Below, in pieces: positions 46,201 through 54,325 of a stretch of 64,000 nt of DNA. The position numbers and the translations under genes were made by a program. The notes beneath the pieces are model-generated. The model was given only the letters and a program-made list of their open reading frames with translations, searched no databases and was not told the DNA's origin. The stretch comes from Acidobacteriota bacterium (GTDB lineage Bacteria; Acidobacteriota; Aminicenantia; Aminicenantales; Saccharicenantaceae). The DNA lies in the NCBI GenBank assembly GCA_022711665.1, contig JAKLEN010000007.1, forward strand, positions 120,417 through 184,416, given 5' to 3'. Position 1 is the stretch's first letter, and the number at the start of each line of letters is the position of its first letter.

Positions 46201-47003
46201 CGCCGGGCCGCGACGTCCTTCTCCTCGCTCCGCAGCCGGGCCGTCGCCTCGGCCTCGCGGGCCACGGCCGCCTCGTGCAGGGCGGCGGCCTCCTGCTGGG
46301 TCTTCTCGAGGACGACGAGCTTGCGCTGGTAGTGGTGGGACGTCAGCTCGCGGATGCGCTCGCGCAGGCGGCGGTAGCGGTTGGCGGCCTGGGCCTGGCG
46401 CTGCAGGGAGTTCTTGGACTTCTCGACCTCGATGACGATGTCCTCGATGCGGATGAGGTTCTGTTCGGTGCTGTCGAGCTTCGACTGGGCCTGGCGCTTC
46501 TTGTCCTTGTAGAAGGCCGTGCCGGCGGCCTCCTCGATGAACATGCGCTTCTCGTTCGGCTTGGAGGTGACGAAGTTGCCGATCGAGCCCTGCTTGATGA
46601 CGAAGTACTCCTTCTCGCCGATGGCGTGCTTCCAGAGCTCGTCCTGGACGTCCCTGAGACGGACGGACTTGCCGTTCATCCGGTACTCGTTCTCGCCGGA
46701 GCGGAAGGCCCGGTGGGAGATGACCAGCTCCTCGTCTTCGCTGGCCAGGGTCAGGATGGAATCGGCCATGGACAGGGCCGGCCGCTTGGCGTTGCCGGAG
46801 AAGATGACCTCGTCGGTGCGGTCGCCGCGGACGATGGCCTGGCGGTGGCCGCCGAGGGACCAGAGCATGGCGTCGACCAGGTTGCTCTTGCCCGTGCCGT
46901 TGGGGCCGACGATGGCCGTGATGCCCGGATGGAAAACGATCTTGGTCCGCTCGGCAAAGGACTTGAATCCCTGCAATTCGAGCTTCTTGATGATCATGCT
47001 CAT
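43287..47003 (-). CDS. smc: Chromosome segregation protein SMC
   Basis: A 1238-residue SMC ATPase that compacts and segregates the chromosome. The N-terminal head has KLELQGFKSFAERT and Walker A GPNGTGKSN at ~33-41. A coiled coil follows, then a hinge (~500-650, GLGILADLIRTSPEN...GLNFLTRSGDLLL) and the return coiled coil. The C-terminal head has LLSGGEKSLTSMAFLFAL near 1131 and FCFLDEVDAALDD. Odd: residues ~930-1003, within the return coil, are an Ala/Glu/Pro/Gly-rich low-complexity insert. The start MSMIIKK has little ribosome-binding signal; MIIKK two codons later is an alternative. scpA and scpB are not adjacent. Confidence 0.95.
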   Translation of the reverse strand: MSMIIKKLELQGFKSFAERTKIVFHPGITAIVGPNGTGKSNLVDAMLWSLGGHRQAIVRGDRTDEVIFSGNAKRPALSMADSILTLASEDEELVISHRAFRSGENEYRMNGKSVRLRDVQDELWKHAIGEKEYFVIKQGSIGNFVTSKPNEKRMFIEEAAGTAFYKDKKRQAQSKLDSTEQNLIRIEDIVIEVEKSKNSLQRQAQAANRYRRLRERIRELTSHHYQRKLVVLEKTQQEAAALHEAAVAREAEATARLRSEEKDVAARRNDLWALEKVLKEGQEKLFGLKSRAARLDGDVDRESKRIEFFEEKRARAEADRNELLEDVLHLTREIEELKSRVAELEGSLEASRTEVEASAARVAAAKDERQRAGQEIERLRGFYLQALQAQTEATNEGARADKELELLLRQEEKLTAQLAAQDAALKDNDARTAALEQDVAAGREAREALIGRAEDAKTALAGAASALDEARGRLEALRSRREEAAFHLQALRRIDEKARETVPADVPGGLGILADLIRTSPENAALFDAFWREGARARVVPAEEFLQGLPAGLRGTYLLVPAAARPSVPATVLERPGVVGQLKSLIEPDERLQGRLAGLEDAVIVGDVDTAVRLWLDHPGLNFLTRSGDLLLSSGLLKLGEKADGAVVLASEIRRLEAEIGRVEDESRPVAAEIEEKARAVAGLEAGLAAVREEIERTERILQDREREQRYGSGEGQRIRTTQQLLARELEVLRTEKSRLDQAVQGSGEGLARIEAEALDLKKSIEDREKSHAALAAEAAGLEQRFFETRSGLDLVQEKMNGLGDQIRAAEKRKEAAAAKIQSLEADIRQGEEDKDRLRGEIADLRRDAAALAEERAAAETGLESTESELEKARQALESFETAMQKSRDEEEAAKDERVRHEIRKAEIERDLVNLDETCWQELKKTLAELRAESLAAAQSPEAAVPAEGEAEAVTGEMAEEEGEEAAGGQETAGEPGTAPEPEAAAGPEAAAAAAAKPRRTLKKWRPLAEMTDEDVEKELEETREALTRFKAVNLMAEEEFAEQKKRFDFLTQQRQDLRDSISSTVEAIKKIDEESRDQFLKALEEVNKNFGELFNTLFKGGNAEVKLLEPDNPLESGVEIAAQPPGKRVQNLSLLSGGEKSLTSMAFLFALFRYRPSPFCFLDEVDAALDDVNLARFLDLMKAIKHQTQFIIITHNYKTMEVADYIYGTTMAEPNMTRLLSVKLERKGGPLPPDLQV

Positions 47004-47046
47004 GATAAGAAGGCGCTTTCGGTCGATTGGGCCCGGCCGGAGCCGG

Positions 47047-47137
47047 ACGGAACGGGTATTGTATTCGATTCCCCCCCGTTTTTAAAGGCTCTTCTCCCGA
47101 TTCCGGGAGGGATCCCTCTCTCCGGCTTGGCTCAGTG
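47047..47137. repeat. Direct-repeat block C (partial MITE-like element plus promoter)
   Basis: About 91 bp nearly identical, in the same orientation, to 48941-49031. It contains a promoter read on the minus strand and the left end of the dispersed element (GGCTCTTCTCCCGATTCCGG, then GATCCCTCTCTCCGGCTTGG). The rest of the element is missing, so this is a deleted copy. Confidence 0.85.
47058..47086 (-). promoter_or_regulatory. Candidate promoter of smc
   Basis: On the minus strand: TTTAAA (47086-47081), 17-bp spacer containing seven G, TACAAT (47063-47058). The leader would be ~48 bases. The same promoter sequence precedes the ceramidase-like gene at 48952-48980. Confidence 0.55.
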
Positions 47138-47152
47138 CCGGCGGCGGAAAAG

Positions 47153-47192
47153 CGGTACATGACCCATTTCTCTTGAAATGGGATCGTGTCCC
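47153..47192. repeat. Palindrome, copy 1
   Basis: ACATGACCCATTT, loop CTCTTG, AAATGGGATCGTGT form an imperfect hairpin. A near-identical copy with intact outer GGGACA/TGTCCC arms is at 49341-49379, and similarity continues ~70 bases beyond both. Confidence 0.8.
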
Positions 47193-47237
47193 GCATCTTT
47201 CGCCAGCGCCCATACAGGGAGGAATATATTCGGGCCT

Positions 47238-47388
47238 AGTCGGTATCTAGTATGGAAGCCGCTTTTTGAATCAGTTGCTGGTGGAAGTTGATCCAATCGC
47301 CGAAGGTCTGGACGGCGACGATGATGCCGGGAACGAGCCTCTCGCGGCTGGCCGAGATCTTCGCCCGTGAGGTGCTCAGGCTGCCTGG
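47238..47388 (-). pseudogene. IS91-like transposase fragment
   Basis: On the minus strand one frame between two stops reads SASRERLVPGIIVAVQTFGD then WINFHQQL. This resembles the conserved segment of IS91/IS801-type Y2 transposases that precedes the HxH metal motif (usually QTFGD...FHPHLH); here the second His is lost and a stop follows soon after. About 50 codons remain. It marks an old insertion beside the repeat block. Confidence 0.6.
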
Positions 47389-47400
47389 TTATTCCGCGGG

Positions 47401-48834
47401 TCACGGAGTACGGGCGCCTTTGTCATCGACCGCTTTCACCGCTTCCCGCACCGCGGTGAGCGTCCGGCTCTCCACATCTTCGGCGAACGGTCCCGGATAG
47501 AGTGTATAACTAAACGCTCTGCCGCCTTCATACCCCCCCTCCCGCACAATTTTCCAGGAAGGCAGATACCCGAATACGGAATTGCAGTACCCCGCCACCC
47601 AAACGAACCGGCCCTGAAACTCGGTTTTCAGGGATACAGAATAGTCGACGACCGTTTCTCCGCTCAGACCGACCAGGAGGAGTTCTTTCCCAAACGAAAT
47701 TGCCTGTACGGGACAGGGAACGGTTGTGGGAATCTTTTCCCCCTTGTCCATCATTTTCAGGATAAGAGCCGCCTTTGCCGGATCCAGAAGCGGAGCCGCG
47801 GGGATGTTATTCTTGCTCTTCGCCGCTTCTTCCAGAACACCGCGATCCGGAAGCGGCTTGAATTGAAGAAGCGGTTCCCGGTATGCGCAGCGCAACGGAC
47901 CGGAAATCTCCGTTTGCGGACCATCGAGCGCTTTCTTCACCGCATCGGCGAGCGTTCTTCCGTGTCCCTGGGCATATTCGATCTGGAAGCGGGCGTTGGG
48001 AACCAGCTGCGCTCCGCAGCCCTGCATGAACATTGCCACCGCGCCGGGATAGGCTTCCTCAACATACTGCTGGGCGAATCCCGGATAATCTCCGCAGTAG
48101 TAATCGATGCTCAGCGTGATGGGATGGCAGGCATACCCGAAAAGCGCCGCCCGGAGCTTGCCATCGGGAGCGGCGACCTTGAGAACGGGAACGGTATCGT
48201 CGCGCGGGCCGCCGGTGTAATAGGAAGAAGGCGCGGAATGGTACTCGATGCCGTGGGGTGTGGGAACACGACGGCAGACCGCGAACGGCGCGGACATTTC
48301 GTTGCCCGCAAATGTAACCAGTGCGGGTTTCATATCCTTTAGCGCCTTCCCCACGGTTTCCACGCAGACGCCTTTTAACTCTTCCACATACCGGGCGTTC
48401 TTGATCTTGTATTCGTCCGGCATTCCGAGAACGGCATCCCTTTCGGATCGGGTTTCCGGGCCGCAGTGCGTATGGGAAGTGTTGATGAGCATCGCCTCGC
48501 GCGGAAGGTCGAATTTTTTAGTGATTTCCGCGGTAACCGCCTCGGTGTACTCGCGCGAGAAACCGATGAGGTCGGCGGTGACGATTACCGCGCGATTTCC
48601 CCTCGGGTCGCTTAACGCCAGCGCTTTCAAATGAAGGTCGTGGATTTTCCCCAGCGCCGGGGTTTCCCTGCCGCCATAGCCGCCGAGCCAGATCGGCTCG
48701 CGGGGAGTGATGACCGTCGAGGCGACTCCGGCCTGCCACTGTTGCGCTGAAGCGGTTTGTACATCAGGAAACAGAGAAATCGCCATAATAAAAAATATTG
48801 CAGTTATCTTTGCCGAAAAGCAGAACTGTTTCAT
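47401..48834 (-). CDS. Neutral/alkaline ceramidase-family protein
   Basis: A 477-residue exported protein with a signal peptide (~1-26, ending ASAQ). It matches the N-terminal domain of neutral ceramidases: GVASTVITPREPIWLGGYGG, VIVTADLIGF, INTSHTHCGPE near residue 117 and YACHPITLS near 225, which supply the zinc-binding histidines. Full ceramidases are longer (~650+) with a C-terminal Ig-like domain that is missing here, so the substrate may be a ceramide or another N-acyl lipid. Base composition is clearly less GC-rich than its neighbours. It lies between direct repeats and an IS fragment, which suggests acquisition. AGGAG precedes the ATG. Confidence 0.82.
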   Translation of the reverse strand: MKQFCFSAKITAIFFIMAISLFPDVQTASAQQWQAGVASTVITPREPIWLGGYGGRETPALGKIHDLHLKALALSDPRGNRAVIVTADLIGFSREYTEAVTAEITKKFDLPREAMLINTSHTHCGPETRSERDAVLGMPDEYKIKNARYVEELKGVCVETVGKALKDMKPALVTFAGNEMSAPFAVCRRVPTPHGIEYHSAPSSYYTGGPRDDTVPVLKVAAPDGKLRAALFGYACHPITLSIDYYCGDYPGFAQQYVEEAYPGAVAMFMQGCGAQLVPNARFQIEYAQGHGRTLADAVKKALDGPQTEISGPLRCAYREPLLQFKPLPDRGVLEEAAKSKNNIPAAPLLDPAKAALILKMMDKGEKIPTTVPCPVQAISFGKELLLVGLSGETVVDYSVSLKTEFQGRFVWVAGYCNSVFGYLPSWKIVREGGYEGGRAFSYTLYPGPFAEDVESRTLTAVREAVKAVDDKGARTP

Positions 48835-48940
48835 GCTTTCTCCTGAACGAAAAAAATGGGACGAATGGGACATATGGTCCGATTTTCCCCCCTTGCGCCT
48901 TTTGCCCCGCTGCGCCTTTGCCCCTGGTTCCGCCCACCCA

Positions 48941-49324
48941 ACGGAACGGGTATTGTATTTGATTCCCCCCCGTTTTTAAAGGCTCTTTTCCCGATCCCGG
49001 GAGGGATCCCTCTCTCCGGCTTGGCTCCGTGCATTGCCTCTTGCTCCCCGGCCCCCCTGGGTAGCGGGAAGCGGACTCTTGGGAGCGACCTGGCAGAACG
49101 CGGCTGAGTGCTCGAAGCCGCGATTCTGCTAAATATCTGACAAGAGCTCTTTTCGGATATCTCCCAGAAGCATGGCTCCGAGTCGCTCCGCCATGCTTCT
49201 GATGGTCGCTTCGGCGACTCCGCTCCCTGCCGGTCCCCCTCTCCAGCAACGGGGATCATCGAGGCAACGCACATCGCCGCCGCGAGAGGGAATCCCGGAG
49301 ATGGGAGAAGAACCCTTTGAAAGG
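48941..49324. repeat. Dispersed MITE-like element, copy D with promoter block
   Basis: 48941-49031 is the direct repeat of block C. The element itself spans ~48976-49324: left end CTTTTCCCGATCCCGGGAGG, right end GAGAGGGAATCCCGGAGATG then GGAGAAGAACCC. Hairpin 1 has changed arms (GCAGAACGCGGCT and AGCCGCGATTCTGC), and hairpin 2 is AGAAGCATGGC/GCCATGCTTCT. The terminal repeats agree over ~30 bases with copy E. Confidence 0.87.
48952..48980 (-). promoter_or_regulatory. Candidate promoter of the ceramidase-like gene
   Basis: On the minus strand: TTTAAA (48980-48975), 17-bp spacer, TACAAT (48957-48952), nearly identical to the smc promoter. The -35 lies in the outer end of repeat copy D. The leader would be ~110 bases. 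Confidence 0.55.
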
Positions 49325-49340
49325 GGACGGCGGAAAATGC

Positions 49341-49379
49341 GGGACATGACCCATTTCTCTTGAAATGGGATCGTGTCCC
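49341..49379. repeat. Palindrome, copy 2
   Basis: GGGACATGACCCATTT, loop CTCTTG, AAATGGGATCGTGTCCC: a near-perfect 16-bp hairpin, second copy of the one at 47153-47192. It is REP-like in size and form. Confidence 0.8.
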
Positions 49380-49484
49380 GATTTTTCCGCCCGGGCCCCG
49401 TTAAGCGAGGAATAAACCCTGGGCCTGGTCGGTATACCTAATGGAAGCGACAAGCTTCCGGGACTTCGCGGCAAGGAGGCGAAG

Positions 49485-50216
49485 ATGTTCCAGGACACGA
49501 TGTTCGTTCCGGAAAGGAACTGGCGGTCGCGGGCGGCGGCCCTGCCGGCGGCGGCGCTTCTGCATGCCGTCGCGCTGGCCCTGCTGGTGGCCCTGCCCCT
49601 CATGAAGACGGGGGACCTGCCCCGGATCGGCGTTTCCGACGTCCTCGTGGCGCCGGCCCTGCCGCCGACGCCCCTGCCGCCGCCCCGGGCCAGGGCCGGC
49701 GGGAACCCCGGCGCCCGGATCAGGGGCCGTCGGCCCGCCGCCGGCGGCGACCAAACCTGGCGCCTGGCCCCGGTCGAGGTCCCGGCCGGCATCGTCGAGG
49801 AGAGCCCGGGGGAGGGGGGCGCGGCCTACGGCATCGATGGCGGCGTGGATTACGGCGACGGCGAGGGAGTCCCGGTCAACCTGCTCGGCGCGGAGCTCTT
49901 CCAGCTCGTCGGCGAGCCTGCCGCGGTTCCGGTGCCGGCGGTCGGCGACGTCAGGCCGCCCCGGCTTCTCCGCCGCGTCGAGCCGGACTATCCGCAGGTC
50001 GCACGGGAGGCCCGGATCGAGGGGACGGTCATCCTCGAGGCCACGACCGATATCTATGGCCGCGTCACCGCCGTGCGCGTGCTGCGCTCGGTCGGCCTGC
50101 TCGATGCGGCGGCGATCGACGCCGTCCGGCAGTGGACCTATGAGCCGCTTCTGGTCAACGGCCGGCCCCGCCCGGTGACCTTCACCGTGACGGTGCGCTT
50201 CGTCCTGCAAAAGTAG
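49485..50216 (+). CDS. TonB-family energy transducer protein
   Basis: A 243-residue envelope protein. MFQDTMFVPERN is a short cytoplasmic start, one membrane helix is at ~18-40, then a Pro-rich linker (APALPPTPLPPPRA), and a TonB_C domain at ~155-240 with RRVEPDYPQVAREARIEGTV and AVRQWTYEPLLVNGRP. The start is paralogous to codon 91 onward of the anti-sigma/TonB-like gene at 63474, but the anti-sigma part is absent. Such proteins couple the inner-membrane proton gradient to outer-membrane receptors. AAGGAGG precedes the ATG. No exbB or exbD is adjacent. Confidence 0.88.
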   Translation: MFQDTMFVPERNWRSRAAALPAAALLHAVALALLVALPLMKTGDLPRIGVSDVLVAPALPPTPLPPPRARAGGNPGARIRGRRPAAGGDQTWRLAPVEVPAGIVEESPGEGGAAYGIDGGVDYGDGEGVPVNLLGAELFQLVGEPAAVPVPAVGDVRPPRLLRRVEPDYPQVAREARIEGTVILEATTDIYGRVTAVRVLRSVGLLDAAAIDAVRQWTYEPLLVNGRPRPVTFTVTVRFVLQK

Positions 50217-50330
50217 GGCTAGGCCCCGTTGGGGACGCCCCCTCCGTGAGAAGGGGAGGGGAGCTGACGGGGACGCGGGATTCGGGTCCGCGCCCCCGTC
50301 CGTCCCGTTCCAGCTGCCCGCTCCGGCAAT

Positions 50331-50359
50331 TTGACAGAAAGGCCTAATTCGATTAACTT
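50331..50359 (+). promoter_or_regulatory. Promoter of tRNA-Thr
   Basis: TTGACA (50331-50336), 17-bp spacer, TAACTT (50354-50359), 14 bases before the tRNA. Confidence 0.75.
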
Positions 50360-50373
50360 AAACGAGCCTCCAT

Positions 50374-50449
50374 GCCAGCGTAGCTCAGTCGGTAGAGCAG
50401 CTGATTCGTAATCAGCAGGTCGGAGGTTCGATCCCTCTCGCTGGCTCCA
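50374..50449 (+). tRNA. tRNA-Thr (anticodon CGT)
   Basis: Acceptor GCCAGCG/CGCTGGC, D arm TAGCTCAGTCGGTAGAGCA, anticodon stem CTGAT/ATCAG around loop TCGTA with anticodon CGT, T arm CGGAGGTTCGATCCCTCTC region, and encoded CCA. Its 3' half recurs at 54326 and, more degenerate, at 56331. Confidence 0.95.
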
Positions 50450-50788
50450 GCGATTCCCCCCATATAAAGCAAGTGCTTCAGTCACTTAGATGAGATTTGG
50501 TGATAATCGGGCTTTCAGCCCTCTTCAGCGGCTTTAAGTTGTTTTAAGCCTCCAACTCGTCCCAAAGTCGTCCCAAGCTGATGGGCTATGGCCCTTCCTT
50601 CACGGGCGTTGAGCAGTCCTGCCACAGCGCGATTGTTGTGTTCCTTACTAAGAGCGAGAGGATTGACTTCGTGGTATCGCGGTGTTATAAGCAACGCAGC
50701 AGGGGATGAGGGGAAGTCGACGGTCAGCTTTCACGTAAAATCCATCTTTACCTTCCCCTCGTCTCTGAATCGCTTTCAGGAGGGGAAA
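50450..50788. other. Intergenic leader after tRNA-Thr
   Basis: Lower-GC sequence between the tRNA and the SnoaL-like gene. There is a short inverted repeat (GGGCTTTCAGCCC) near 50509. One minus-strand frame is open for ~50 codons but carries no motif I can assign. No integrase is recognisable. AGGAGGGG at its end serves the next gene. Confidence 0.5.
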
Positions 50789-51328
50789 ATGAAAAAGCTC
50801 CTTTGTATCGTTCCCTTGGCCATTCTGTTCTGTTTCACCATCGCTTGCCAAGACAAGGCGGCGATGGCGGAGCTGGAAAAGTACAGGGCCCAAGCGAAAC
50901 TCGAAGAGCAGAATAAAGAACTGGCCCGAAAACTTTTCGACGCCATCGACCGGAACGATTTCGCAGCTCTTAAAGAGCTCTGTTCCTCGGATATTACAAT
51001 CAGCGCTCCAGAGTTGACTGAGCCGCTGAACTTTGAAACCTTGACGCAGGTTATCAAGGCTCACTATACGGCATTCCCTGATTGGAAGCATTCGATAGAA
51101 GATGTAGTCGCAGAAGGTAATGCCGTGGCAATCAAGCTCGTCCAGAATGGGACTCACAAGGCTCCATACGAGGGAATACCTCCGACTGAAGCGAAAGTAA
51201 CCGAGCCGGGCATTTACTTCGTCACCGTTGTTGACGGGAAGGTCAAAGGGGTCTATTTGATTGAAGATACGTTGGGCCTGTATCAAGCGCTCGGCATGGA
51301 GTTGAAACCGAAAGAGGTCAAGAAATAG
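50789..51328 (+). CDS. SnoaL-like (NTF2-fold) lipoprotein
   Basis: A 179-residue lipoprotein with signal peptide and lipobox FCFTIAC (Cys ~20), then a helix rich in Glu/Lys, then a cone-shaped NTF2/SnoaL fold (~45-170) with ELARKLFDAIDRNDFAALKE, HYTAFPDWKHSIEDV and IYFVTVVDGKVKGV. SnoaL-like ester cyclases share this pattern; the catalytic role is not certain. The ATG follows AGGAGGGG, so upstream in-frame codons are not used. It lies between the tRNA-Thr and its truncated copy, in lower-GC DNA. Confidence 0.82.
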   Translation: MKKLLCIVPLAILFCFTIACQDKAAMAELEKYRAQAKLEEQNKELARKLFDAIDRNDFAALKELCSSDITISAPELTEPLNFETLTQVIKAHYTAFPDWKHSIEDVVAEGNAVAIKLVQNGTHKAPYEGIPPTEAKVTEPGIYFVTVVDGKVKGVYLIEDTLGLYQALGMELKPKEVKK

Positions 51329-51475
51329 AATTCAGCGAGGAGTTCCCCCGCGCCCTTATTTGAGGGTCGGCGAACGGAATACAATCGCTTTAGGCCACGT
51401 CATTCCTCAGGCTGCAGGTTGTGCCATCATAATTGATCCCGGGCTCGAGCGAGCCCCGAATAGGGAGGCAGTGGA

Positions 51476-53365
51476 ATGGATAAGAAGCTGAGCAGGCGCG
51501 AATTCCTGGGAACCGTGGGCTCGGCGGCGGCCGCGTCAGCGGCCTTGGTGTCGGGGGCGGCGGGCGCGCCGGCGTCGCCAACCCCGCAAGCCGCGGTGAA
51601 GACCTTGAGCAAAACCACTCCGTGCAACAAGGTCGTGCTCGAGCCGTTCGACTACGCCGGCGTGACCCTGCGCCCGAGCCTCTGGCAGCGCCAGGCCTCC
51701 TCCGCCCGCGATTTCTACCTGGGCCTCTCCAATGACGATATCCTGCACGGTTACCGCGCGGCGGCAGGCGCGGCCAACGCGCCAGGCATGGCACTCGGCG
51801 GCTGGGCCGATCCCAACTCCGACGTCGTTTTCGGCCAGTGGCTCCAATCCATGGCGCGCATGCAGCGCGCCACAGGCGACAAGGATCTGCTGGAGAAGGC
51901 CGGCATCCTGGTCAGCGAATACGCCAGGTGCTGGCCGCGCCTGTCCGGCGGCGGGCCGGCCGCCGGCTGGAATCACTATCCTTATGAGAAGCTGGTCGGC
52001 GGCCTGATCGACATGCACCACTACGGCGGCCACCCCGATGCCTTGGCGCTGTGCGACAAGATCACCGAGGCCGCTGTGCGGACGCTCAATCGCGATCGCA
52101 TCCCGGCCAGCCGCGAGCCTTGGGAATTGCACTCCGGCCGCCCGCTCGAGTGGTACACGCTGCCCGAGAACCTCTACCGAGCTTACCAGGTCACGGGCAA
52201 TGCCATGTACAAGGAGTTCGCCGACGTCTGGCTCTATCCGGCCTACTGGGACAAGTTCGCGGAAACCAACGACCCCCAGGGCGCCCAGGGAGTGCACGCC
52301 TATAGCCACTGCAACAGCTTCTCGAGCGCCGCTCTGGCTTATGACGTCACGGGAGACGAAAAGTACCTGCGCTCCATGAGGAACTTCTACGATTGGGTTC
52401 AGATGCGCCAGGCCTATGCCACGGGCGGCTACGGCCCGGACGAGCGCTTCGTGTTCTCGGACGGGGCCTTGGGCGATTCCCTGGAGACCTATTCCGCCAG
52501 CTTCGAGTGCCCCTGCTGCGCCTGGGCGGCGATCAAGCTCGCGAAGTATCTCATGATGTTCACCGGCGAGGCGCGCTACGGCGACTGGATCGAACGCCTG
52601 CTGTACAACGGCATCGGCGCGGCGCTGTGGATCAAGGACCGCGGCACGCACATGTACTACATGGACTACCACCTCGGCTCGGCCCTGAAGTATTACTCGC
52701 GCAACGCGTTCACCTGCTGCTCGGGCACCTATTTTCAGAACATCACCGAGTTTTCGAACTTTATCTATTTTAAAGATGCCAAGAGTCTCTGCGTCAATTT
52801 GTACCTGCCCTCGGAGGTTGAATGGAAAGGTCCGGCGGGTAACGTCAAAATCGCCCAGACAACGCTATATCCCGAAGCCGAAACCAGCACGCTCAGACTA
52901 ACCATGGACCAACCGGCTTCCTTCGCCCTCAAACTGCGAGTCCCGGGCTGGTCGAAGGGCATGTCCATCAAGGTCAACGGACAGGCGCAAACGGCGGATA
53001 TCAGACCCGGTCAGTGGGCGACGTTCAGCCGCGTGTGGAGACCGGGCGACACGGTCGAGATCACGATCCCGCTGCATTTCCGCCGCGTGCCGATCGACGA
53101 ACAGCACCCCGAGCGCATTGCTATCGCGCGCGGGCCGGCGGTTTACGCTCAGGAGGACCCGCACAAGTGGCTCTCGGATATCCCGGCCACCGACGACGCA
53201 CTGGACAAACTGATGAAGCCGCTGGCGAACGATCCAGCCGTCTTCCAGATCGACAACGAGCCGGTGGTGCAGCAACGCAACGCCTTCAAGCCGTTCTATC
53301 GTTTCGCCGAACTGGAGCGCTATCGGATGTACTTTGATACCAGACACCGCCGTGTGCTGTGGTGA
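51476..53365 (+). CDS. GH127 family beta-L-arabinofuranosidase-like protein
   Basis: A 629-residue glycoside hydrolase (DUF1680/GH127). The N-terminus has a Tat signal (SRREFLGTVG). The (alpha/alpha)6 barrel spans ~60-430, with FECPCCAW near residue 344 and AFTCCSGTY near 412, fitting the Glu/Cys zinc site and catalytic cysteine of GH127. Beta-sandwich domains follow (~435-629). It probably removes arabinofuranose or a related sugar from glycans in the periplasm; the substrate is inferred from family only. GGGAGGCAG precedes the ATG. Confidence 0.88.
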   Translation: MDKKLSRREFLGTVGSAAAASAALVSGAAGAPASPTPQAAVKTLSKTTPCNKVVLEPFDYAGVTLRPSLWQRQASSARDFYLGLSNDDILHGYRAAAGAANAPGMALGGWADPNSDVVFGQWLQSMARMQRATGDKDLLEKAGILVSEYARCWPRLSGGGPAAGWNHYPYEKLVGGLIDMHHYGGHPDALALCDKITEAAVRTLNRDRIPASREPWELHSGRPLEWYTLPENLYRAYQVTGNAMYKEFADVWLYPAYWDKFAETNDPQGAQGVHAYSHCNSFSSAALAYDVTGDEKYLRSMRNFYDWVQMRQAYATGGYGPDERFVFSDGALGDSLETYSASFECPCCAWAAIKLAKYLMMFTGEARYGDWIERLLYNGIGAALWIKDRGTHMYYMDYHLGSALKYYSRNAFTCCSGTYFQNITEFSNFIYFKDAKSLCVNLYLPSEVEWKGPAGNVKIAQTTLYPEAETSTLRLTMDQPASFALKLRVPGWSKGMSIKVNGQAQTADIRPGQWATFSRVWRPGDTVEITIPLHFRRVPIDEQHPERIAIARGPAVYAQEDPHKWLSDIPATDDALDKLMKPLANDPAVFQIDNEPVVQQRNAFKPFYRFAELERYRMYFDTRHRRVLW

Positions 53366-53563
53366 GAGGGAGTCAGGTCCAAAGCCGTTAGAAGCTAAGA
53401 TATAGGCGGGGCCTAGCTCGGGGATCGCGGACACCCCCTATCGCTCATAAACGCCCATCATTTCGTCGGCGTATTCTCAGCGGACGCTGGAAGGCCATGC
53501 CTCAGGCGCCCCGCGAGAACGGCTGGCCCGTTTCGCGAACCAGCACATGATAAGGAGAGAGCC

Positions 53564-54247
53564 ATGGAGAACAGATCCAGGAAAACGATGGCCGTGGGGG
53601 TGGCGCTGGCCGCGCTCCTTCTCTTCGTTTGGGCCGTAATCGGGGCTGTCATTCCCCCGGTCTCCCAGGACGAGCCCGTCAAGGCCACGGGCGACGTCAA
53701 GCCGCCGAAGATCGTCAATCAGGTCCAGCCGGTCTATCCTGAGGACGCCAAGAAGCAGGGAATCGAGGGGACCGTCATCCTGGAGGCCACCGCTGACATC
53801 AAGGGCAAAGTCCAAGAGGTGAAGGTCCTTAGGGGCGTTGAAGGCCTCAACCAGGCCGCGGTGGACGCCGTCAAGCAGTGGACCTACGAGCCCATGATGA
53901 TCGATGGCAAGCCGAAGCCCGTCGTCTTCACCGTGACCGTCCAATTCAAGCTCGATGACAAAGGCGCCAAGCGCGCGGGGGAAGGCCAGGAACCCAAGAT
54001 CGTCAAGAAAGTCGATCCGGTCTATCCTGAAGGGGCGCGGAAGCAAGGCCTTGAAGGCGACGTTATCATCGAGGCGATGGTTGACGAGGCCGGCAAAGTC
54101 AAAGAGGCCAAGGTCCTGCGGGGCGTTGACGGACTCAACCAGGCCGCGCTCGACGCCGTCAAGCAGTGGCTCTACGAACCCGCCGTTGTCGACGGCAAGC
54201 CCAAGGCCGTGAGGTTCACGGTGACGATCCGCTTCAAGCTCGCCTGA
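53564..54247 (+). CDS. Membrane-anchored protein with two tandem TonB_C domains
   Basis: A 227-residue protein with a membrane helix at ~8-30, then two TonB C-terminal domains in tandem: ~42-128 (PPKIVNQVQPVYPEDAKKQG, AVDAVKQWTYEPMM) and ~140-227 (KIVKKVDPVYPEGARKQGLE, ALDAVKQWLYEP). The halves are close enough to be an internal duplication. The usual Pro-rich spacer is missing, so the protein may not span the periplasm and may act as a binding module rather than a transducer. AAGGAGAGA precedes the ATG. Confidence 0.85.
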   Translation: MENRSRKTMAVGVALAALLLFVWAVIGAVIPPVSQDEPVKATGDVKPPKIVNQVQPVYPEDAKKQGIEGTVILEATADIKGKVQEVKVLRGVEGLNQAAVDAVKQWTYEPMMIDGKPKPVVFTVTVQFKLDDKGAKRAGEGQEPKIVKKVDPVYPEGARKQGLEGDVIIEAMVDEAGKVKEAKVLRGVDGLNQAALDAVKQWLYEPAVVDGKPKAVRFTVTIRFKLA

Positions 54248-54325
54248 CCCGGCGAGCCTCAGAGGGATGGACGGGCAATCTCTGACAGCAGCCTGGCGGC
54301 GCTGCATTTATGACCGCAACGGGCA

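Noticed and set aside
50470..50700. Possible integrase C-terminal remnant on the minus strand after tRNA-Thr
   Set aside because: A ~50-codon open frame is present where an integrase would be expected, but I see no R-H-R-Y residues and cannot support the call.
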